From positions 186,001 through 250,000 of the forward strand of contig CBDFGQ010000003.1 of assembly GCA_965247295.1 (NCBI GenBank): 64,000 nt of DNA, in the 5' to 3' direction. The first letter of the stretch is position 1; every line of letters begins with the position of its first letter. Shown here piece after piece: positions 35,803 through 46,017 of the stretch. The notes under the pieces were generated by a model that was given only the letters and a program-made list of their open reading frames with translations, did not search any database and was not told the origin of the DNA. Position numbers and translations under genes: made by a program. Origin of the DNA: CBDFGQ01 sp965247295. GTDB taxonomy: Bacteria > Chloroflexota > Dehalococcoidia > Lucifugimonadales > JAGWBF01.

Positions 35803-36762
35803 TTACACCTGGAGTCGGCCTCCTTCACGCTCCTCCAAAGCCTCCCGTTCAGCCTCGGGAAGGTGGCTCAAGGCCTGGTCGACGATGTTCACGCCCGCCA
35901 GCTCGCTCCAGGCGGCGAGCAGCCCCTTGGTCACAGGCCCAGGGCACTCTTTGCCGATGCGCAGTCCGTTCAGGCTCACAACCGGCAGCGCGCAGGGGCT
36001 GGTGCTGGCAAGGAAGGCTTCGTCTGCCTGGTATACGTCAAAGGGGGTGTAGTCCCCTTCCTCCACTTCGATCCCCAGATTCCCCGCTAGCTCGATCACC
36101 GTTTCCATGCTGATGCCAGGCAGCACATTGCGCCGGTTGGGTATCTTGATGCGTCCGCCAGCCACAAACAGAAAGTTTGCGCCCGTAGCCTCAGCCACGT
36201 TCCCTTGCAGGTCCAGCATGAGGGCGTATGCCTCAGGGTCTACCTGTTTGGCCTCGAAGTCCGCCATGAAGTGGTTCATTTTGTTGCTAATCTTCGCTTT
36301 GGGGGAAAGGCTTTCGGGAGGCGTCCTGCGGGTGGAGGGAGTCACTACTCGGGCGCCCTCTACGTAATACTTGGCGAACCTGGTGAATGCCACCGGCTGG
36401 CAGTAGATTACCACGTTGGCCTTGTCCCGCAGCTTGGGGTTCACCAGACCACGGCTCACGACCTGGTTAACGGTGAAGTCGTCGTTGGTCTCCAGAAGGT
36501 TCCGGTTGGCCTCAACCACCTCCATGGTGGCCTTTTCCATTTCCTCATGGGTTATTTCCGGGTCGATACGGGTATAGTATAGAGAGCGATAGAGTCGGTC
36601 TATGTGTGCCCCCAGCTTGAATACCTGGCCGGCGAAAGTCCGTTCCACGTCGTACACCGCATCGCCCCAGCGGAAACCGCGATCCAGGGCCGAGATGACC
36701 GCCCGACTCTCGGGCACCAGCTCACCGTTGACATATACCAGTGGCTCCCTACGTTCGGTCAT
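35803..36762 (-). CDS. Class IV aminotransferase (branched-chain/D-amino acid aminotransferase-like)
   Basis: ATG 36762 is chosen (AAGGGGAGA upstream). The frame continues to 36846. The product has 319 residues. Fold-type IV PLP features are VYVNGELVPESRAVISALDRGFRWGD, HIDRLYRSL, KAKISNKMNHFMAD with the probable PLP lysine, GNVAEATGANFLFV (the conserved Glu and Asn) and VLPGISMETVIELA. Family enzymes transaminate branched-chain or D-amino acids, or lyse aminodeoxychorismate. The motifs fit IlvE-like enzymes best, but the specificity is not secure. It stands alone between the DUF3179 and fhs genes. Confidence 0.88.
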   Translation of the reverse strand: MTERREPLVYVNGELVPESRAVISALDRGFRWGDAVYDVERTFAGQVFKLGAHIDRLYRSLYYTRIDPEITHEEMEKATMEVVEANRNLLETNDDFTVNQVVSRGLVNPKLRDKANVVIYCQPVAFTRFAKYYVEGARVVTPSTRRTPPESLSPKAKISNKMNHFMADFEAKQVDPEAYALMLDLQGNVAEATGANFLFVAGGRIKIPNRRNVLPGISMETVIELAGNLGIEVEEGDYTPFDVYQADEAFLASTSPCALPVVSLNGLRIGKECPGPVTKGLLAAWSELAGVNIVDQALSHLPEAEREALEEREGGRLQV

Positions 36763-36925
36763 GGGTCTCCCCTTCGCAGCAAAAATACTCCAGGCAGAGG
36801 ACAAATGGGAGTATAACTGCGCTCCAGTGCCCCGGCAAGGATCCACCGCTCCGGGGCGGCACTGCCCTGCGGCGCGGGGGCCAGATTGACGAGCGATGGT
36901 GGCGAAGCTATCATGTCCCCCAGGG

Positions 36926-36952
36926 TTGACAACGGAGAGGCCAGTTTATAGA
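36926..36952 (+). promoter_or_regulatory. Candidate promoter for fhs
   Basis: TTGACA (36926-36931) and TATAGA (36947-36952) lie 42 bases before the fhs start. The 15-base spacer is short, so confidence is modest. Confidence 0.4.
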
Positions 36953-36994
36953 GCAGTCTGGCCAGGTGCCGCCCGCCCCTCAAGGAGGTGATCT

Positions 36995-38623
36995 GTGAGG
37001 CCCATCGCTGAGGTCGCAGGGGAGATGGGTTTGCCCCTCGACGACCTGGAGCCTTACGGTCGCTACATAGCCAAGGTACCGCTAGATTCCTTCCCAGATG
37101 GATCCTCCGGCAGCCACCTGGTGGTTGTGACCGCCATGACCCCCACACCCATGGGGGAGGGCAAGACCACCACATCCATCGGACTGGTACAGGGTCTGGC
37201 CCGACTGGGCCGGCGGCCTGTCTTGACCCTGCGAGAGCCCTCAATGGGGCCCGTATTTGGAATCAAGGGCGGCGGCACGGGCGGCGGCAAGTCCCGTGTG
37301 TTGCCCGACACCGAGATCAACCTGCACTTCACCGGGGACGCCCACGCGGTGGCCTCGGCCCACAACCTGCTGTCCGCCCTGGCCGACGCGGCCGTGCACC
37401 ACCGGACGATGCCCAACCTGGAGGCCTCCGGCCTGGAGTGGCGCCGTGTCACCAACGCGGGCGACAGGTCCCTGCGCAGCGTCGTCACGGGCCTGGGCGG
37501 GAGGGCCAACGGTCCGGTACGCGAGGCCGGCTTCGACATAGACGCGGCATCGGAGATCATGGCCGTGCTGGCCCTGGCCACCGGCTACGACGACCTGCGG
37601 ACCCGGCTGGGGCGCCTGGTCGTGGGCTACACCACGGACAGGACTCCCGTGAACGCCGCCGACCTCAACGCCGTAGGCGCCTTGATGGCCGTGCTAAAGG
37701 ACACCCTGAAACCCAACCTGGTACAGACCCAGGAGGGCCAGCCGGCCCTGGTGCACGCCGGTCCCTTCGGCAACATCGCCCACGGGTCCAGCTCCATACT
37801 AGCGGACCGCCTGGCCCTGGGCTGTGGCGACATCGTCGTGACGGAGGCGGGATTCGGCGCAGACCTGGGTCTGGAAAAGTTCGTCCACATCAAGACCCGC
37901 GCTGGGGGAGAGCCACCCTCCGCGGCCGTGGTGGTGGTGACGGTACGTGCCCTCAGGTGGCACGGCGGCGTGAAACGAAGCGAGCTCACCTCCCCCAACC
38001 TGAAGGCCCTCCGCCAGGGCATGGGCAACATGGACCACGCCATCGGCGTCGTACGTCTTCTGGGACTGCCCGCCGTGGTCGCCATCAACCGGTTCCCCGA
38101 CGACCAGCCGGAGGAGCTGGAGGCGGTGAAGGCGGCCGCCCTGGAGGCAGGGGCATATGCCGTGGCGGAGAGCCACGCCTTTTCCCAAGGAGGCGCCGGC
38201 GCCACGGAGCTGGCCGAAGCGGTGGTGGCGGCTTGTGCGGATGGGGCCCAACTCAGGTACCTTTACCCCCTCGAGGACTCCATCGAGAAGAAGGTCGATG
38301 TTCTGGCACGGCAGGTCTACGGCGCCGGCGAGGTGAGATGGGACCGCAGCGCCCTGCGCCAAGCCCAGCGATTCGAGGCCCTGGGCTGGGGCGGACTTCC
38401 CATCTGCATGGCCAAGACAAACCTGTCCATATCCGCCAACCCTCGGATGCTGGGCCGGCCCCAGGGTCACACCTTCCCCATAACTGGGATACGCATCTCG
38501 GCGGGTGCGGGGTTCGTGTACCCCCTGGCGGGAGATATCCAGACGCTGCCGGGGCTGCCCAGCAGTCCCAACGCCCTTCGCATCGACGTTGACGAGCGGG
38601 GTAACGTGACCGGACTCCTCTGA
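36995..38623 (+). CDS. fhs: Formate-tetrahydrofolate ligase
   Basis: A 542-residue protein beginning at GTG 36995 with an exceptionally strong site, AAGGAGGTGATCT, directly upstream. PTPMGEGKTTTSIGLVQGL is the P-loop-like ATP motif, EPSMGPVFGIKGGG, DTEINLHFTGDAHA and ITVTTEAG-type VVTEAGFGADLGLEKF are FTHFS signatures. It makes 10-formyl-THF from formate, ATP and THF, feeding purine and Met-tRNA formylation or one-carbon assimilation. The initiator tRNA gene lies 6 kb downstream. It is about 15 residues shorter than typical members, mostly at the N-terminus. Confidence 0.97.
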   Translation: MRPIAEVAGEMGLPLDDLEPYGRYIAKVPLDSFPDGSSGSHLVVVTAMTPTPMGEGKTTTSIGLVQGLARLGRRPVLTLREPSMGPVFGIKGGGTGGGKSRVLPDTEINLHFTGDAHAVASAHNLLSALADAAVHHRTMPNLEASGLEWRRVTNAGDRSLRSVVTGLGGRANGPVREAGFDIDAASEIMAVLALATGYDDLRTRLGRLVVGYTTDRTPVNAADLNAVGALMAVLKDTLKPNLVQTQEGQPALVHAGPFGNIAHGSSSILADRLALGCGDIVVTEAGFGADLGLEKFVHIKTRAGGEPPSAAVVVVTVRALRWHGGVKRSELTSPNLKALRQGMGNMDHAIGVVRLLGLPAVVAINRFPDDQPEELEAVKAAALEAGAYAVAESHAFSQGGAGATELAEAVVAACADGAQLRYLYPLEDSIEKKVDVLARQVYGAGEVRWDRSALRQAQRFEALGWGGLPICMAKTNLSISANPRMLGRPQGHTFPITGIRISAGAGFVYPLAGDIQTLPGLPSSPNALRIDVDERGNVTGLL

Positions 38624-38737
38624 GGCCTGGGGCGGCCACGGCACGTCAACGTTCTAAAGCACCCCAGACCCCGTCCGGCATTGGTAATATCTTCGCATAG
38701 CCACGGAATACCACCCTCGTCGTGTCCTCTCCTCAGC

Positions 38738-38766
38738 TTGACCCCACCTAGAGGCTACCGTACAAT
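38738..38766 (+). promoter_or_regulatory. Sigma-70 type promoter for ffh
   Basis: TTGACC (38738-38743), a 17-base spacer and TACAAT (38761-38766) precede the ffh ATG by 20 bases, giving a very short leader. Confidence 0.6.
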
Positions 38767-38786
38767 CAACTGGCAGAGGCCGTCTA

Positions 38787-40112
38787 ATGTTCGAAACACT
38801 TACGGGCAAACTCACTGACATATTTCAGGGGCTGACGGGCAAGGGCAGGCTGACGGAGAAGGACGTCGACGAGGCCCTGAGGCTGGTGCGGCTGGCGCTG
38901 CTGGAGGCCGACGTAAATTTCCGGGTGGCCAGGGAGCTGGTAAACCATGTCCGGGAGCGGGCCGTGGGCACTGACGTGATGGAGAGCGTGAGCCCGGGTC
39001 AGCAGGTGATTAAGATAGTGGACGAGGAGCTGACGTCGGTCCTCAGCGCCGGCGACCACGTACTGGCCCAGTCAAGCCACCCTCCCACCGTGGTAATGCT
39101 GGTGGGCCTCCAGGGCTCGGGCAAGACCACCACCGCAGCCAAGCTGGCCCTTCACCTCCGCCACAGTGGTCAGCGCTCCCTCCTGGTCGCCGCCGACCTT
39201 CGCCGCCCCGCCGCCATCCAGCAGCTCGTTACCCTGGGAAGGGACCTGGGCATACCGGTCCACCAGGAGGACGCCTCCTCCACGGCCGTCAAGGTCGCCA
39301 GGTCGGGAGTCGAGCGGGCGAAGGAGATGGGCGCTAGCTGGGCCATCATAGACACGGCCGGACGGCTGCACGTGGACGACGAGATGATGGCCGAGATGGA
39401 GGAAATAAAGTCGGCGGTGAAGCCCCACGAGGTCCTTCTGGTGCTGGACGCCATGACCGGGCAGGATGCCGTGAACTCCGCACAAGTGTTTCACCAGCGG
39501 GTCAATGCCACGGGCCTGATAATGACCAAGCTAGACGGCGATGCCCGGGGCGGCGCGGCCATCTCCATTACCCACGTCACCGGCGTACCAATAAAGTTCA
39601 TCGGCGTGGGCGAGAGGACCGACGCCCTGGAACCCTTCTACCCAGACAGGCTGGCCTCCCGTATCCTGGGCATGGGGGACGTGCTCTCCCTCGTTGAGAA
39701 GGCCCGGCAGACGGTGGACGAGAAGCAAGCCAAGGAGATGGAGCGGAAGATACGCACCGCCAGCTTCGACCTGGAGGACTTCCTGCAGCAGTTCCAGAGC
39801 GTCAAAAAGATGGGCCTGGGCAACCTGCTCGACATGGTCCCCGGCTTCTCTCAGATGAAACAGAAACTCCCGGAGCAGTTCGACGAGAAGCAGCTGGTCC
39901 GGTTCGAGGCGATCATCCGGTCCATGACCCCCGCCGAGCGCCACAGCCCCGATATGCTTAACGGCAGGCGCCGCCGCCGTATCGCCCTGGGCAGCGGCAC
40001 CACGCCTCAGGACGTGAACCAGCTCCTCAACCAGTTCCGCCAGGCCCAGAAGCTGATGAAGCAGCTCTCCCACGCCCGCGGGCCCAAGGCCCTACAGGGG
40101 CTGATTAGGTAA
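38787..40112 (+). CDS. ffh: Signal recognition particle protein Ffh (SRP54)
   Basis: A 441-residue GTPase. The N domain (1-90) contains ALLEADVNFRVARELV, the G domain has GLQGSGKTTTAAKLALHL (G1), AADLRRPAAIQQL (G2), IIDTAGRLHVDDEMM (G3) and TKLDGDARGGAA (G4/G5 region), and the C-terminal M domain (about 325-441) has the Met-rich FQSVKKMGLGNLLDMVPG and RRRRIALGSGTTPQDVNQLL RNA-binding helices. It binds 4.5S RNA and signal peptides and targets ribosomes to FtsY and SecYEG. The RDD protein gene follows 43 bases later. No SRP RNA gene was recognised. Confidence 0.97.
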   Translation: MFETLTGKLTDIFQGLTGKGRLTEKDVDEALRLVRLALLEADVNFRVARELVNHVRERAVGTDVMESVSPGQQVIKIVDEELTSVLSAGDHVLAQSSHPPTVVMLVGLQGSGKTTTAAKLALHLRHSGQRSLLVAADLRRPAAIQQLVTLGRDLGIPVHQEDASSTAVKVARSGVERAKEMGASWAIIDTAGRLHVDDEMMAEMEEIKSAVKPHEVLLVLDAMTGQDAVNSAQVFHQRVNATGLIMTKLDGDARGGAAISITHVTGVPIKFIGVGERTDALEPFYPDRLASRILGMGDVLSLVEKARQTVDEKQAKEMERKIRTASFDLEDFLQQFQSVKKMGLGNLLDMVPGFSQMKQKLPEQFDEKQLVRFEAIIRSMTPAERHSPDMLNGRRRRRIALGSGTTPQDVNQLLNQFRQAQKLMKQLSHARGPKALQGLIR

Positions 40113-40155
40113 CTGCGGGCGGCCCGTCAAAAGGTCTGCCCGACAACTCCCAGGC

Positions 40156-40959
40156 ATGAGCGAGAGGATGGACTACGTGGAGTGTCCCAGCTGCGGTCAC
40201 GACAATCCAGCAGACACTAAGTACTGCGCCAGCTGCGGGGCTCAACTGGCTGCTGAGGGCCAAGTGAATTGTTCCACATGCCGTCAAGCTAATCCCCTCG
40301 AAGCAGAGTTCTGTAGTATCTGTAGTAACTGTGGGGCTGCACTGGCGAAAGGTTGTCCCAGTTGTTCCCGGCAAGACGATAGAAACAGAATTTTATGCCG
40401 ATGGTGCGACCAGATGCTGGTCGGCCCGCAAGGCGTCAAGGCGGCTGGCCTTGGACGGCGGGTTGGCGCCTACATACTGGATATCGTTCTCTTCCTCGTC
40501 ACCTTGATAATAGGCTACATTATTTGGTGGTTCTTTACGTTGGGTCGTGGCCAGACGCCGGGGAAGCAGTTGTTAGGCATCCGGGTCATGCGTGCGGACG
40601 GGACCAGATCAGACTGGGGCTGGACCTTCCTCCGAGAATTCGTTATCAAATTGCTGGTGTTTGGAGTGCTGGGTGACGCCCTGACCAGCGGAATTGCCTC
40701 CATTGTCGATCTGGTGTGGGCATTCTGGGACAAAGACCGTCAGACCCTCCATGACAAGATAATGAAGCACGGTCGTGGTGGACGACCGTGCTTTTCGCTC
40801 TGTAACCGCCTGAGTAGCTTTGGGCCATGTCCTGCCGGTCCCGAGGCGTTCACCCCCTTTCGGACTCTCCCCCGGCAAGGGCGAGAGGGCGTGAGTCCCT
40901 TCCCCTTCGATGGGGGAAAGCTAGAGCTTGTCCTGAGCCTGCCGAAGGGATGGGGGTGA
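40156..40959 (+). CDS. RDD family membrane protein with N-terminal zinc ribbons (probable 3' frameshift)
   Basis: Residues 1-90 hold CxxC pairs (VECPSCGHDNPADTKYCASCG, then two further ribbons). Residues 95-205 are an RDD domain: GLGRRVGAYILDIVLFLVTL, GQTPGKQLLGIRVM and KDRQTLHDKIMK. In most RDD proteins the chain ends shortly after LHDKIMK. Skipping base C40768 would give KTVVVDDRAFRSVTA and a stop at 40813, which fits the family. In the frame as given it runs 50 residues more through repeat sequence. I infer a one-base insertion and a true end at 40813. RDD proteins are small membrane proteins of mostly unknown role, some being Na+/H+ antiporters. Confidence 0.75.
   Translation: MSERMDYVECPSCGHDNPADTKYCASCGAQLAAEGQVNCSTCRQANPLEAEFCSICSNCGAALAKGCPSCSRQDDRNRILCRWCDQMLVGPQGVKAAGLGRRVGAYILDIVLFLVTLIIGYIIWWFFTLGRGQTPGKQLLGIRVMRADGTRSDWGWTFLREFVIKLLVFGVLGDALTSGIASIVDLVWAFWDKDRQTLHDKIMKHGRGGRPCFSLCNRLSSFGPCPAGPEAFTPFRTLPRQGREGVSPFPFDGGKLELVLSLPKGWG
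40765..40797 (+). terminator. Possible intrinsic terminator overlapping the RDD gene end
   Basis: AAGCACGGTCG pairs with CGACCGTGCTTTT across the loop TGGTGGA, with four T at the end. It overlaps the probable original 3' end of the RDD gene, so coding and termination may share sequence, or the hairpin marks decay. Confidence 0.45.
40840..40950. repeat. Dispersed repeat block at the convergent gene ends
   Basis: The end of the block, GAGCTTGTCCTGAGCCTGCC-GAAGGGA (40924-40950), is the reverse complement of the right half of the 33888-33968 repeat, with one or two changes. The preceding GGGCGAGAGGGCGTGAGTCC and CCCTTCCCCTTCGATGGGG look like the same class of palindromic filler. It is read in frame by the 3' ends of both neighbouring genes. 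Confidence 0.55.
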
Positions 40960-41337
40960 ATTGGACTCCAGCCGCTCAGACAGCGCCACGATGGCGGCGT
41001 AGGCGTAGGGGATGTACTCCTGGGGGGGCAGGTCCAGGGGCTCCAGCTGCTCCACCTGGTCGGCGTCCATAACCCCCGGCGGCCCGGGTATTGAGCGCAG
41101 GCTAAGCTCGTAAAGCTCTCCGTCGGGGCAGACCACAACGCAACCCCTGTCCGACGCCGGGGTGCGTCCGGGCTCGACCTCCATCGCCTGTATGGAGGTC
41201 ATGTTCATGAATGCCGGAAAAGGGCTCAGCCTCCCGGCCAGAACCTTCAGCGTGTCGCGCAGGTGGGAAGCGGCCCGTTCCACGGCAGAGTCGGCAACCG
41301 CCTTCAGCGCCCAGGGCTCTAGTTGCTCCTGGTTCAT
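40921..41337 (-). CDS. Hypothetical protein
   Basis: A 138-residue frame on the minus strand, unrecognised. It is mostly soluble, with a central GCVVVCPDGELYELSLRSIPG strand pair and a helical C-terminus (PYAYAAIVALSERL). The last nine residues (SLRQAQDKL) come from the repeat at 40924-40950, so the original stop may have been replaced by repeat insertion. It overlaps the RDD frame tail by 39 bases, but if the RDD gene ends at 40813 they do not overlap. Codon use resembles the neighbours, which supports a real gene. Confidence 0.55.
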   Translation of the reverse strand: MNQEQLEPWALKAVADSAVERAASHLRDTLKVLAGRLSPFPAFMNMTSIQAMEVEPGRTPASDRGCVVVCPDGELYELSLRSIPGPPGVMDADQVEQLEPLDLPPQEYIPYAYAAIVALSERLESNSPPSLRQAQDKL

Positions 41338-41419
41338 ATCCCAGATTATATCCCAGCGCAGCCGTTGGTTCTATCATCCTTCGGTCCCCGGGCATTTCAA
41401 TTATTGAGTCCCTCGCCCC

Positions 41420-41449
41420 TTGACGATGCTAGTAAAGGGGGCATATAAT
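41420..41449 (+). promoter_or_regulatory. Strong sigma-70 promoter of the 23S rRNA gene
   Basis: TTGACG (41420-41425), an 18-base spacer and a perfect TATAAT (41444-41449) lie about 140 bases before the 23S 5' end. A leader hairpin CGGCTGG/CCAGCCG at about 41514-41541 follows. This shows the 23S gene has its own promoter instead of being read from a 16S operon. Confidence 0.8.
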
Positions 41450-41570
41450 GAGCCTTACTAGCGGGTATGTAATAAGTGACGTCTGAAAGACATACGAGCT
41501 GGGTAACTTCCGAGCGGCTGGCTTGGGGATAACCCAGCCGCCGCTACGCACGTTAAAAACTGAATTAGTA

Positions 41571-44668
<3,098 letters not shown>

Positions 44669-44728
44669 GATATGACCCCAATGGACTAGCCTCTCAGTTA
44701 GCTCGATGTCCTTCTAATGGAGGCAGAC

Positions 44729-44860
44729 TTGGCCCAAGCAAAGTGCGATCATTGCAGTGGCTCCGGAACTTGTAGGATCTTCAACTGTGCAGTTTGCGGC
44801 GGCTCCGGCGTCCCCCATATCTGTAAGCCATGTGGTGGCAAGGGCACCGTCGAGTCCTAG
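44729..44860 (+). CDS. Small CxxCxGxG zinc-finger-like protein
   Basis: A 43-residue protein. TTG 44729 is preferred because GGAGG ends five bases upstream. ATG 44717 is in frame and would add four residues. The sequence carries three CxxC-x-G-x-G type units (KCDHCSGSGTC, NCAVCGGSG, CKPCGGKG), the pattern of the DnaJ central zinc domain and related chaperone or tRNA-linked small proteins. It is close to 23S rRNA (79 bases after its 3' end) and before initiator tRNA-Met, so it may be co-transcribed with stable RNA. Function is unknown. A zinc site is inferred from eight cysteines. Confidence 0.65.
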   Translation: MAQAKCDHCSGSGTCRIFNCAVCGGSGVPHICKPCGGKGTVES

Positions 44861-44915
44861 TTCTAGCTAGGTGGGTCTATTAACAAGTAATATTCAATAT
44901 TCTACCCATTTCGCC

Positions 44916-44989
44916 GCGGGGTGGAGCAGTGGCAGCTCGTCGGGCTCATAACCCGAAGGTCGTTGGTTCGAGTCCAACCCCCGCTACCA
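44916..44989 (+). tRNA. Initiator tRNA-Met (anticodon CAT)
   Basis: The cloverleaf has acceptor CGCGGGG with CCCCGCT, anticodon arm TCGGG-CTCATAA-CCCGA (anticodon 44947-44949) and T arm GTTGG-TTCGAGT-CCAAC, and CCA is encoded. The mismatch at position 1:72 (C-T) and three G-C pairs in the anticodon stem are initiator hallmarks. A terminator hairpin follows 11 bases later. Confidence 0.95.
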
Positions 44990-45000
44990 AAAACATAAAT

Positions 45001-45036
45001 AGAGGCCCCTGACACGTATTCAGGGGCCTCTTCTCT
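45001..45036 (+). terminator. Intrinsic terminator after tRNA-fMet
   Basis: AGAGGCCCCTGA (45001-45012) pairs perfectly with TCAGGGGCCTCT (45020-45031) around a seven-base loop and is followed by a T-rich tail. The core AGGCCCCTGA/TCAGGGGCCT recurs in the hairpin at 62154-62192. Confidence 0.85.
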
Positions 45037-45148
45037 TTGGTTCCGCCAACCAACTTCGCTGGCAACCATCTTCGGACCTTGGTGTGATTCCCCGACGCCG
45101 GGGCTTCGCCAAATCTTAGTCGGCTGCCAGCCGCTGCCCTGGGGCGAC

Positions 45149-45976
45149 CTAAACCTTTTCGTACTTGGTGATGCGGGTCACGTTGCCCGCAGTATAGAGG
45201 TTGCCATTGGGGTCACCCCAGATGCCGTGGCCGTTGTGTAGGGTTCGGCCCCGGCCCCGCAGGTTCCCCTCCGAGTCCCACACGGAAAAACGCGGACTCT
45301 GGTCGGTCACGAAGAACCGGCCCTGGGCATCCTGGAAGATATCCATGGGGTGCCAGCAGTCGACCCACTCGCTGATGAAGTCTCCCTCCATGCTCAGCAC
45401 CTGGATCCGGTCGTTCTCCCTGTCGCACACGTAGACCCGGTCGTTCTCGTCCAACCATATACCGTGGGGCGTGGAAAACTCGGCCGGCCCCTTCCCGGGC
45501 GAACCCCAGGACCCCAGGTACTTACCCTCGGCCGTGAATCTGTGGACGCTGGAGTTCCCGTATCCGTCGCAGATGAAGATCTCCCCCGAAGAGGAGACGG
45601 CCACGTCGGCGGGGTGGCTGAAGGGCGCCTGGCCCGCGGGCTTGCTCCTGTCTCCCATCCTAAGCAGGACCTTACCCTCCGTGTCGAATTTCAGCACCTC
45701 ATGGTAGTCCCGGTCTATGAGGAAAACCTCATCGCTGGGGCTTATGTAGATGCCGTGAGGGTCCACCAGCACGCCGCTGCCCCATGTGGTCAGCAGGTTG
45801 CCATCTCCGTCGAAGACAAGCACCGATGGATCGGCCCGCTGGGCCGCGTAGACCCGGCCCCGAGAGTCGGTGGCCACGTGGCTGACGTTGCCGAACGGTA
45901 CTCCCTCGGGCACCTTCCCGAAGGGGTATATCGCCTCATATACAGTATCACCCGTACCTACTATAAGCCTTGTCAT
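45149..45976 (-). CDS. NHL repeat beta-propeller protein (cytosolic)
   Basis: A 275-residue protein with AGGAGG upstream. It shows six NHL-type blades of about 42 residues, each with a pattern like HVATDSRGRVYAAQRAD, GIYISPSDEVFLIDRDYHEVLKFD, GIWLDENDRVYVCDRENDRIQVL and DIFQDAQGRFFVTDQ. No signal peptide is seen. The nearest named relatives are peptidyl-alpha-hydroxyglycine lyase-like and SMP-30-like proteins, but no catalytic residues can be assigned. It is 41 bases downstream of the molybdenum hydroxylase gene on the same strand, so the two may be linked. Confidence 0.85.
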   Translation of the reverse strand: MTRLIVGTGDTVYEAIYPFGKVPEGVPFGNVSHVATDSRGRVYAAQRADPSVLVFDGDGNLLTTWGSGVLVDPHGIYISPSDEVFLIDRDYHEVLKFDTEGKVLLRMGDRSKPAGQAPFSHPADVAVSSSGEIFICDGYGNSSVHRFTAEGKYLGSWGSPGKGPAEFSTPHGIWLDENDRVYVCDRENDRIQVLSMEGDFISEWVDCWHPMDIFQDAQGRFFVTDQSPRFSVWDSEGNLRGRGRTLHNGHGIWGDPNGNLYTAGNVTRITKYEKV

Positions 45977-46017
45977 TTCTGGCCTCCTGAGTTTACCTCG
46001 GGACCATACGGAAGCGC

